A stretch of DNA of 64,000 nt from Pelecanus crispus (taxonomy: Eukaryota; Chordata; Aves; Pelecaniformes; Pelecanidae): assembly GCF_030463565.1 (NCBI RefSeq), contig NC_134651.1:14272734-14336733 (forward strand), in the 5' to 3' direction. Numbering within the stretch: position 1 is the stretch's first letter; each line of letters opens with the position of its first letter. The translations under genes and the position numbers were made by a program. This document shows, one piece after another, positions 38,801 to 50,800 of this stretch. Under the pieces are notes generated by a model. The model did not search any database and had not been told where the DNA came from. It saw nothing but the letters and a program-made list of their open reading frames with translations.

Positions 38801-41800
38801 AAGTACATACAGAAATAGTCACAAGTGCAGAGGGGGGAAGAAACCCACAAGTCCAGACCTTGGCTTGTAGAAAGCAAAATGTGTCAGAAGTCTCTCTGCG
38901 TGTGTGCTCCCCTGACCCCTGTAGCTCTTTTGATGCCTCCTCCCCCGCAGGATGCTAATTCTCACTAATTCTCTTGGCTTTGTTTCCATGTCCAGTGTGT
39001 CGAGACTTTGCTGTTCTGGAAGATCATACCTTGGCCCATAACTTACAGGAGCAAGAGAGTAAGTAGCAATGATCTTTGGGACAAACTGAAGCAAATTTGT
39101 CCTAACAGATATCTGGCTTTGGTTTTGCTAAGAAAAATCCTCCCTGCTTTTATTTCATTTTTTTTTTAATGGATTATGGATTATTGTTACTGTCTTCACT
39201 GTCCTGTAACACTACTCTGCGTTCTGCCCCAGCTCACATTGTACCCTAGAGATAGTTGCATTTCATGTTTCAATTTTGTGCTCTCCTTGATTTGAGTTTG
39301 TTTATGCCATTTATGACAAAATTGCATGTGGGAGTGCACTTGAGGTTTTGTTGCTGTGCAAGGTTTTTAGAAATGACTAGCAATTTTGGAAACTTCAAGT
39401 TTTATAGGCTGACCTGAGGTGCAACCAGAAGAAGTCTGTTTATTTACTTATTTCAGAATCGCTAGTGCCTGCCTTTTGAAAGAAGCTTCCTTTTAAGACA
39501 TTTTGAGGTAGGGCAGCCGTACGCTGTAGGGTTTAAAAAGGAGGAAAAAAAGTACAACCAGGAACTTCAAAGTGACTGGTGAGATATATATATATTTTTT
39601 TTTTTTTAACATGCTTATCTGTTACTTGGGGTATGTTTGCATTGCAGTTTCAGGTGTGGTGGCCTCTCTATTCTGCTTTGCTGGGTGCCAAGACCATTGG
39701 TATCTACTAATAGGTGCTAATACTGTTCCAGCTATTCCACCAAGCATGGAGCTTGTGCTGAAGTTGTGCCCTTGCTGCTGGAACCCGAGACTACTGAATT
39801 GAAGCTGGCTCTCAGCTGCAGCTCATGTAGCCATCTTTTTCTTGCAGGCAGTATCCATGTATGGTAAAGGACTCACTGTAGTACTCAGTTGCTCTGTTGC
39901 TAAATATAAAGGTAGTGAGATTCTGGAACCGATTATGTTGAGAGTGAGAGGAGTTTCCTCTTTAGAGGTTCTTGAGAACAGACTAGGGAAGCATCCATCA
40001 GAAGTGGTTTAGGTTCAACTCATCCTCACTGGCCTCTGGTGGTCCCTTCCAGCCCCACCTTATTAATCTAGGGTAATTTCCTAGCCAGAAAATGAAATTT
40101 AAAACCTGAAAAGCATTCCTGATAAATCTGGATGCAATTAAGATATGCAGATCTTGGTTTGGTAACAGACACATGTATACAGCCCCCTCAGTGCTGAAAC
40201 AAGGCAATCTCAAGCTGCTAGCATAATTTCAGTTCAGGACTTCCCCACCTTTAGAGATGTTACATGATGTGTTCCTGCCAAGAGCTGTCTTCCTTTCTGG
40301 CCTGGAATCTCCCTCCCACTTGCTTTGTCTTGTTCACACTGTGAAGTTCTGCAGGCTGATTTGGGGCTTCTTGTCTGTGTTTATTTCCAGTTGAGCATCA
40401 CTTGGCAACAAACGTTCAGCGTAATCGTCTGGTGCAACATGACTTGCAGGTGGCCAAGCAACTGCAAGAAGAGGAGGATCTGAAAGCACGTGCTCAAATC
40501 CAGAAACACCGAAAAGACTTGTGAGTTTGGGAGAGAGCTGTTGAAATGCTAGTCCCGTTTGGTCAGAGCACTGAAATTGGCTGCTTTGATTTGAGTTGAT
40601 GGACAGTATGTGGGGTTCAGGTTGATCAGCCTTTTGCTTCTGTTTCCTTTTTCCTTTGGCTATCTGTTGCCATAAAAGTATTGATACTAGGCTCTGGCAC
40701 AGAGTAATGAGGACAGGGTGGGAGTAGGTGGCCCTGGGGCCCGCCCGGGCTTGGATTCTGTTGCCTGACCATGGGAAGGAGCCTTCCCGTTCTGCTGCCT
40801 GTTGGCAAAGTGGGGTAACTTGGCGGCTTGCATTGACCTTGTCCCTGCCTGAAGTCTGAGAAAGAAGAAACCACACCACAGAAATACACAGTGTTACAGT
40901 GAATTCTTCCTCTTGTGGAAATTGCAGATACTGGTGTGTTTGCACAGTGGCTGATGAGTGCTTTTGAGGAGCTTGGTGCAATGCTTTTTGGTGTCCCGCT
41001 GCACTGAACAGCTGAAAGCCTGTGCTTGCGCTTGCAGATACTCCAGCATGAAGTGACCTGGGAAGAGGAGCTGCTGCCCCAGGGTGACTTGGTGGAGATA
41101 GGTGTTGGAGGACAGGTCTTCTCTTGCAGTCACTGCCCTCTGCAGCAGCTGTGGGAGGATGTTTAATGAGTGATCCAGTTTGTTCTTTAGGTTTGCTCAG
41201 GCCCCATACACCAAATTTAACCCTGTGGCCTGTGATTTGGCTTTCTGTGTACCATGGCTCTTAGGCTGTGGAGCTGATGTAGAAATGAAACGTGGTAGGG
41301 CAGGGCAAAACAAACTGTACTTTCCAATACAGAGTTGACATTTGTGCTTTTTTTTTTGTTGTTGTTTCCCCCCCCACCGCTTAGGCTCTTGCAATGTGTG
41401 AGATGTAACAAATGGGTTGTGTGGGAGGGCTCAGTCAGGTCCTGATGATGAGAGACAGGACCTTGCTTTTGGATGGGGCTCCCTGCAAATGCAGAGTCTG
41501 CAAGGCAGGGTGCATCTCCCAGTGACTGTGCTGCCTTCCAGCTTGTGTTGTGCTCTGTGATGCCACCCACCAGGTACAGTTGGTGGTGGATCACAAACCC
41601 TGGGTGGCTCATCTGGCAGAGACAGCGATGGAGTAGAAGAGCTCTGTATTGCAGATGTGTGAGATATAGGACTGGCTTCAAAGGAGCTGCTCATAAAAGT
41701 TTTGAAGCTGCAGCGTGACAAATCAGCCACTGTTTTCAATGTTCCCAGCATACTTGGGCAGCACTGGGTAGATACATGTGTGTGTCTCAAGTCTGTGCTT

Positions 41801-44800
41801 TCTTTCAATAGCTTTGTCTTCATTACCAATTAAGAGATGTGAGCTGGTAAATGCCAATGTAAAAATTAATTTTGTATGGCAGAGATGATTCCTTTTTGTT
41901 ACTTGCTGGGAACTGCAAACAATTTCCTTGTTGTAGGACTCTAAAATGGGGTTTTTGAACTTTGTGAGCCAAGTTACAGGCAGAACTGCTGATGCAAAAT
42001 GTTGTGTCAGCAGCAGTTCTGCTCCTGAAAGCATGAGCTCTTCTGCAAGAATAGTAAAAAAAAAAGTTGGAGGTATCCTTTTGTAATTGGATCTTTTTCT
42101 TCCTTAATTCTCTGTACGTTCCCACTGTCTCTTCCTTGTGCAAGATCAGTATGTTCTGGCAACAAAATCATCATCGCTGTTGTTGCTTTCTGTATCATCT
42201 AGGACAGTTTGACACTGCAAGGTGATGGGAGGAGTAAAGGGGCAGAACTGCGTGGTCTTTAGAAACAGGGAACAAAAAAAGCTCTTCAAACTTAGGGGCT
42301 TTCTTCTGTCTTTCAAATCCTAGATTCTCTCAGAAGGACTTTGTGAAGATAAATGAGAGAATAGAAATAAGTTTTCTTTTCTTTTTAGGAATTCAGGGAA
42401 GCATCAAACCTTATTTTCATGCTGCTTTAAAAGCATTTCTCATATCTAGCTGAGCAGCTTGCACACTGCCAAGCATAGTAGCAAGGTTGCTAAAATAACT
42501 GTCGGAAATACCGTGAAAATATGCTCTTTCCTTGTTTTGCTCACAGTGCTGTGATCATTATGTTACACTAATGTGAACAGTTCCTTTGAATGGTTCCCTT
42601 AAATCTCCTTAATTTTTTTTTTCCCCCTCCTCATCTGGCAACAATTAGTTGCTACAGCCAATGTCAATGGGAGCTTTCTGATCACACCGACTTTTCTTTT
42701 TCTCTTTTTCCTAAACTGATGTAGAGTTTCCCTGACACTCTTAACACTCCTGGCTGCCCAGGAATGAAGGACACCTAGGTGTGATGTTCGGGGATGGTGA
42801 TGTTTATGTTGCTGTGGCTGATTTCTGGGGACTGATGGGCACTTGAACTTGCACTAAAGAAATCAAAGGACAAGAAGAGCTGTCAAAGTTCTTTAACCTA
42901 TTTTCTTATGCTCAGTCAAGTTGAAACACTAGCTTATGTTGATTAACTAATCAAGTCTCAGTATTCAATTACCACTGAGCAATAAAACCCAAAATCTAAT
43001 CCTCTGTTGCTGTTCAGTGGTTCTTAGAGATTGATACGGTGTATTCAAAGATGCATGTCATCAGGAGCAAGAAAATGCTTCTGCTTTTGCATTACTTCTA
43101 GTGTTCTTTGCTGCGAATGGAGAGGCAATGACCTTGTTGCCTTGGCTCTGAAAGACTATTAGCTGTTTCTGTCTCCTGTTTGTCTGCAGTAAGATGTATT
43201 TTAAGCATTTAGCAAGTCAGTTGGTGCTGATGAACTTGGCACCTTAGTTCTGCTCACAGGTGGTGGGGGAACTGGAGACGTGCAATGCCGTGACATGTCT
43301 GACCTTTCTAACTTATTTTCTACCTGGATTGCTGTCCTCTGAGACTGGGGTTGTAAGGGATCGACTATCTTAGGTTCATTGACTGTCTGTTCCCCAGGAT
43401 TTGCGTGTTCAGCTATTGTTTTGCTAGGGACTGTGGTTCTCTGCTGGTGCCAGCTTTGCCAAGGTCCCTTTCTACATGGCAGGTTTAAGAACTAGATTTG
43501 CTGTTGTGTGAGCTCGTGTGCCTTTGAACTGGTCTATCCCTGGACTCAAGTGAAACACACATAGGCATGCACACAAAATGCTGGGTTTTATTACCTGGAT
43601 GAAAGAAACTGATGTCTGAAGTTGTTTGACCTGTTGATAACTCCAGCCCTACAAACACTGAAATTCATGAGTGCCTTCCAGGATGTCTCTAGACGTGGGT
43701 CAATTTATGAATAAATAAGTACAAGTGTTTGTGAGTGGGGTAGTCTGGGAAAGGGAAGAAAATGGCATGTTGTGACACTGACTTGGGGTTCATATGTACT
43801 TGGGGTTCATGTAAGTGATGTGCTGTATGCAGTTGCAAGTCTGCTTCTGAGGAGCAGTTGACAGAAATAAAGAAGCTTTTTTCCCCTCTCGCTGCATGTT
43901 CCTTTTCCTTCCCTATGGCAGATTAGTTGTTTCTTGGTGGCATTTGTCTTCTAAACCCTCTTCTTGTTGCAGTGTCCTTCCTCCCCACGCTAAGCCGCAT
44001 AACCACTCTTTCTGTTTCTCTCATTCTTCTTCGCTTTCTATAAAAGAAGGCTGTGTGGTGCAACTGACTGTTCCAGCCATGCCACTTATCTCTGTTTTGC
44101 TACCAAAAGTGTCTGTCTGCACTTACTATTTTAATTTCCGCCGCACATGTCCTAGACTTCCTTCCAGTCCTTTGCCCCCAAGTTCACTAGGTCATTTATG
44201 CCTTGATCCTTACTCAAGCCTAGAGCTAGTTGCTCCACCCCACACAGCACAACTTTGACATAGCTGAACCTGCTTCCATTGAAGTACTTGCTTGACTTCC
44301 ATAATATGCTTTTGGTAGTCCTCCTATCACCTATCTGATCACTGCCAGCATACTCTTCAAAAGATTGTAGTCTAATAAAGCAAGCTCTGCCTGTTGCTGT
44401 TCCCATTCTCATCTCCTGTGCCTCGTCTTTCAGTAGTCTTAGTTGCAGAGATAGCTTTGATTGATTTTTCTGACCTGTTCAGAGCTAGTCTTTGGCTCAA
44501 TTTCAACAGCGCTGAAAAAAAGAGCTCTTGATCTTTCTTCTCAAATCCCCCAGCTCTTTTCTGGGTTGCCCTAAGGAACTCCTGGCCATCATTACAGCCA
44601 TGCAGCCTGATGCCTGGCAAACGGGCTGGGTATAGCACAATTCTTGCAGATGCTTTCTGTATGGTGTCCCTGAAATACGGCCTCCCCAGTCTATCCACAC
44701 AGACACAACTCTCATGTCTAAATTACTCCGGTATCTCTCTGTCCTTAGTTAATGCAATTTTGTGTTTTTTCCCACATCTGCACTGGCACTGTGACCATGG

Positions 44801-47800
44801 CTCCCTTGCCCCTCATTTTGACGCATGTTGCTCTCTTGGCACTGGTTCTTCTTTTGTGTCTCGTCCCACCTCAGTGGCGCTTCTTATTCATTACTGAACT
44901 GCCATCTCCAGCCTCTGCTTGGTCTATGTGCTACTTTTTACTATCAGCATTTCTGTACTTTCTCCTTCTTGGTTTTCACATGAAAACCACTTAGCAGAAA
45001 TGCCTGCATTAACCATATCCCTAAAGCCCTCTTTTGACACCATGTGTACAAAAAACTCCTCGGCAGAAATAGACTGTTTTCCGAGACTCCTGTGCACTAC
45101 CTTGGCCTGCCCTATCTTATGGTTCCTACCTCCTTTCTTAGCGAACTGCTTGTGAATCTGTTTTCTCTTGCTTTATGCTTTGATTGTGAATGCTTTGGGA
45201 GCTATTTTTCTAAATTTGGCCAGCAGTAAGTACAGGGAGTCCTGGTCCCTGGTGAGGATTCATAGGCTCTGCATTAATACTGAGTAATAATTCTTCTGTG
45301 TAAATCAGATGGGTTCTTTAGCTCTCTTATTCCTTTCTGCAGGCTGACTGATGCCTGTGACTTTAGCTGCTTATAATCCTTGTCTCCTTGCCTTCTAGAG
45401 AACGACAGGACTGTGAGATCGCTCAGGAAATCCAAGTGAAGCTGGTATTTGAAGCAGAGCAGCGCCGCAGGCAAGAGGAAAAAGACGAGGTAACCTTTAA
45501 AGCTGTAGGGATGGCAGGGCTATTTGTAGCAGCCCTTTCAGTCCAGGCATTTCTCTGTCGTTAGCCACAGGAGTTGGCTTGCATGGTGTCAGTCCTGGTC
45601 CTCGCAGATCTCGGTATGCACAGAGATTTTGGGGAGTCCTGTTACAGGAATAAGATACAGTCATAGTCCTCATGCTCAAGGGTCACAAGGGTCATTGATG
45701 CCAGTGGCCTTGCTAACGAATAGGGCATGTTATAGGTGGATCTTGTTGAGGTGTTCATTGTCCTGGTGTAGGAAAGTGTAATTGTTTATGCAGTCTGAGA
45801 TACGCTTGCTTTCTCAAATGCAAGGAGATGGGTGCTACTTTTGGGAGAACCTGGGTCACAATTGCTTGGTCTTTGGTACAAAGACTTCAGCAGGACCATC
45901 AGCCCAGCCATCCATTTCTAGCTTCTCTATTACCTTCTTTCATCTTCAGTTTAGTCTTTCACAGCCTGAACACCCTGATGCAGTTTCTTGCTAGCAGATT
46001 CCTTTCGCTATTGCAAACTATTGCTCTGCTGCTGTTGCTTGAGAATGGGCAGTGTGGCTTGTCCATGGTGTTCAAAGGATTTGGCTTGTTGATCACTTTA
46101 TTGTGTCAGCCTGTCACATTGGGTATTCAAGAAAGCCACAGAGCGGAGGAACACCTGTGTGAGCCTGGAGTGTGGCCCCGTTTTTTATTACAGATAGTTT
46201 CCTGAGAAGTCTGAGTAGTCTTAAGATGCTCAAGAGGCACCTAGTGGCATTTTCTCTGTAGGAAGGGCTTGAACACAAGGCTGTGTTTCCTGGAAGAGCC
46301 TGAAATAAGAATCTGTCCCTGACAAATGCATTGGTTTACTTGTGCAAGACCTCACTTTCTTCTTAGACCATTAAGTCCAAGGAAGTGCTGAAGGGCTGCC
46401 CAGGCAGACGTGGAAGGGCTTCCAAGAGGAGCTTGTGGTAATGGGGGTGGCAGAAACACTCCAGCTAAAGGATTTGTGCTACACATGTGACCATCTGTCT
46501 CATTTTTATCGGGAAGGTGAAGGGGATGCAATACTATTCATGCTATCTGTGGGAATTGCACCTTTCCTTCCTGCTTTATGTAGAGAGCTGCTGGCATGTC
46601 AGCAGTCTGACAACAGGTCACTGCAACCTGTCAAACCAGCATGCTGACCATCTTGTGCTGTTGGGAGCGATCTTCAAATGAATGTGGCTCAAAGCAATGA
46701 GGAGAAGCAATAAAATATTCTTTATCTTCTTGCTGGTATGTGGGAAGTTCCCGAGTGTGGCTGAAACATAGCTGTGGATTGAGTTAGGCTGCAGCTGGTA
46801 CCAGGGTGTGGCACTACTGCCCATCCTTGCAACAGGACTTCTGGAGAGCTTGAATTGATCCTGCTTCCCCTCCAGGGTCCCCCCGCCCTGCCCCCAGTGT
46901 TGTTTCTTTTGGGTGGACTTCTGTGCTGATGCAGAGCCTGAGCAATGTGAGTGAGGCTGTGCAGTGCCCCAGAGGTTTGTCAGCTAGCAGAGCGACACAC
47001 ATCAGAGCCCCTTCTGTAGCCCTCGGCACAGCGTCTGTACACGTACCCTGCAGGACATTCTGTGTTACGCTGGTACTGGCCACACGCCGGGCTACGCTTG
47101 TATTTGTCACACATGAGGGTATAGTAGTGTGTGTGACAGCTCTCTGGTATCAGGAGTGGCTAGCAGTGTTATGCTAGTGCTGTGTTTGAGGCAGATCCAG
47201 TCTGGTGCACATGGTTTTTAAATGAAGTGGTAAGCCTACCTGCTTACAAGTCCAGTTTGTGAGAAATGGTTTGTGTGGATTTGCAAGTCCTGAGCTGTCT
47301 CAATCCTGGAGATAATGTGCTTAAGCCCATGTATTTATAGAATTACTGTGCTTGCTAGAAGAGGTTAACCTTGCCAGGGGAAGGAATATTTTTTTTTTTT
47401 TTTTTTTTGTAAAGAGCCTGTGGCATCCCTAGGTCCTCCAGGAAGCTGGTTACTAAGCAGATCTGATCTGAGTCCCGAAATAATCATTTGTACTTGAACA
47501 CCCATCCAATGTCCTCCAGTACTGGCTTTACTCTGGAGGGTGTTGGCTCTTAGTTTGCATTTCAGCAATGCCTTTCCTGCCTGCAGTGTACACTTTACAT
47601 GCATGACTCTATAAAGGTCCTGAGGATTAGGGAGGCTTAAATGAATAGCATCCAAAGGGCTAGCATGCCCTGCTGGTATCTTGCAGCTTCTCTTTCTACT
47701 TTCAGACTAGCTCCACTGACTCGCAAACTGCTGGGCCCCAAATGAGCAAGCTCCAGGGAGCTGTTTGCTGTTGCTAAGCCGTGTTGATCCATTAGTCATC

Positions 47801-50800
47801 TCCAAAGAAAACCAATTAAGAAAATGGAGTGCTATTCTCTTTGGCATATCTACCAAAACTGCAACAGAAGATAAACGGCTGCAGTCCCCTCAGCACTCCT
47901 GCCTTGTGCCTAGTCTTCTCTTCCTAATGTCCCTTTCGATTTTCTTTTCCTTCAGCCTCTGTCTGTCAAATTGATGTATTTCCCTGCCTGGTATGCTACA
48001 GTCCATGTAAATCACAGCCAGTTTGAAGCGAGTTCATGACTTGCTCTGGGAACTCCTTCCAGTCTGAAGTGCCTTCAGCTGGAGACAGGCTTTGCCCCTG
48101 TGTTTTTCTTTCCCTGGTGGAGTTCAAGGGGGAGGTCCAGCCCACTCGTGTGAGCGGGTGTGCACTTATGTGACTTCCAAATCCTTGCTGAAAGCCCGAA
48201 GTTGCACATGCATTCCTTCTGCTATGCTTTGGCCATTAGGGCTTTGCAGGCTTGCGTGCAGGTGGAACAGGAACATGCAAGTCTGCTGTGGGGTTGGAAG
48301 GTCAGCAGTGGGCCTGGGTGAGGTTGGATACTGGTTGCTGAGATGGGCCCTTGTGTCAACCACTAATTTGGAAGCCCCTTCTCGCCCAGGGCTTGAATTT
48401 GAGAGTAACCCTGTCGTTGCCATGTCTGAAAAATTAAACTATCAGGATTTTTATAATTGAATAAAGAATTTGAATAAAAGCATCTGGAGGTATTTTTTGG
48501 GGGGAAAGGTAATGCCTGTTTTCTTCCATTTCTGCAGGACATTGCCCGCCTCCTACAGCAGAAAGAACTGCAGGAAGAAAAAAAGCGCAAGAAGCACTAC
48601 CCAGAATCCCAGGGACACACAGTTTATGAAGATAGCTATTATGCAGAAAATGGAGGTACGTTTCTGCTAGATAAAAGGTCAAGATCATGGCAGTATAGGT
48701 GAACCTGGTGACCTGGCAACTCTGTTTAGGAGATTTCACTTATCCTACAGTCCTGCATTCAGCACTGTAGCATTGCATCAATTTCCAGGGTCGGGATCAG
48801 ACTTTATTCTAGAATCAGGAAATATTTTTTTTTAAAAAAAAAAAAAGTTGAGAAGACAACTATATATTTTTTTTGTCCTAGAAGATGGCCTAAAGGACAG
48901 GGATAGGGTGTGTTGTGTGTGTATGTGCAAGCATACCCATGCATGCATGTTCTGAAAGGGCTCGTGGAAAAAGACAGTAGCTGATGGTACTGATAAGCCG
49001 CAGTTACTTCTGTGTAACACCACAAGCGCGCGGGGGAGAAATTGAGATGCAATTCCACGCTTACGTTCAAAGAGAAACAGTTCCGTGTGCTCATCTGCGA
49101 TGCTGGCACAGCTACGTATGTAAAGAAATAAATGCTGGTTCATGGAACAGCCTTTCAAAAATAACTCCTCGCAGGTACGTATCCAAGCATTAAAATTAGC
49201 ACAACTGCTTTGAATGACTTACTGAATAACAAGGTCATCTCCACAGAATGTCTCTGCTGTGATTATCATCTGGGACTGTATGTTGTTGGAAAAAGATATG
49301 ACCCATGGCACTTGTATTGCTTTTTCTTGGTCGGCTTTTATGATTAAATACAGACCTTCTTTAAATTGGGAGGAGAGAATAAGGGTGTGTTTAATTATGG
49401 AGCAATCTGGGGATGGCTTTGCTGTGCAGTGGTGGTGGTTCTTGTGTTCTTTCTTAAAAAAAAAAAAATGCGGTGGGGAAGAGACAGGCTGCTTTTGATT
49501 AACAGATTGTGAAGACAAAGATCAAACCTCTTATTTCTCATTTTAACATCAATGCCATTGGCAATTTTAAATGTCTTTTATTTGAACTTACACAAAGTGT
49601 TTTAGTTTCAATTGGGAAGAAGTTTAAGGATGGCCAAGAAAACACAAAGCACGAAGTGCAAACCAGTAACCAAGTGGAAACTTATGACCACAAGTTCTGC
49701 CACAATGTACAGAACTGGGAAAGACTGATCTTTGGAAGTCTTATGGCCAACCCACACTTCAGTTTTTCAGAATTAAATGGGACAATTCCCTGAAAAAGTA
49801 CAGTGTAGGTAATAGTGCTGCCATGCAGAGATGGTAGGACAGGGTGGATTTTTATAACAGAAATCAGCTGACAAAAGCCTGTGACTCTCTGAACTGAGAC
49901 TGTGGTGTGGGTTTGGAGAGCAGGATATCTTGTGGGTCTAACTTTTTCTTCCTGTAATAATCTGTAGTCTCAGAGATGAGTTAGAAGGTGTTTTGCCTGA
50001 CTATTCATAGTACTGCTGCTCTTGATCTCCACTCCTTAAAAACTAAAAAGGGCTGGAGTGGATTTTGATGCCTGGATCATCTAGTCCATTGATCTGGAAC
50101 ATTGATCTGGAACCTCTTAAATACTTGGGCACCATCTGATTAGGCTTCAGCATCCTCAGTTTGTATCATACTCATTACTTGTGAAATTAAACAAAAAAAT
50201 GCCCTGGCTTAGTTTGGGTTTTAGTCTGTCTTGAGACAAATAAAAATTTTATCCACATCCAGGAGGAGTGTGGATTAGGGCTATTGCTCCAGAGCAATCT
50301 GAGCTCTTAAAAAGTGGAAAAATAAACATGAAAAAAGGCAGAGTTCCTCCCAGAAGTGTCTGTGCCATGAAAAACATTTCTGTATTCGCTCAGTCACTTG
50401 CTGCTTGAGAGAGTAACACCAGGACCTAAAGAGAGTTTACATGGCCCCTGCGGAAGGTGCTGCAGGAACTGGTGCCTGCTGAGGAGTTAATCGCCCTGAG
50501 ATACCCCAAAAGCAAACCTTCTGCTCAGGCTGTCTGGCACGGTTGCAGTAGTTGCAGCGATCCTTTCCCAGCACAGCCATGCTTTGCTTTTTCATGATCT
50601 GCTCCCTGCTGCTGTGTTTACTGAGCTTTCTTTAATGACAAAATTGAATTAATTCTTAGAACCTTGTTAGTGTCGTTCAAAAACTGACTCTTGCTTTCAG
50701 GCTCTGGTCTCTGTTGTTCAGTAAGTCACTTAGATTGTTTTATTGGCTATTTGTTTTCTGTAAATCAATGTGAATGATCTAAAACTGAACAGAAAAACCT

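Larger units (their letters stand above)
20888..38995 (+). other. CCDC50 intron 1 (18.1 kb)
   Basis: This is the longest intron in the window. Its first about 670 bases belong to the CpG island. It carries a T run at 28410-28426, a solo LTR at 32295-32858, CR1 3' ends at 33029-33382 and 34040-34158, and A-rich tracts at 36271-36317 and 37133-37175. Open frames of up to 239 codons on the minus strand (24124-24699, 25494-26213) show no family resemblance or splice context. I treat them as chance. Confidence 0.85.
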
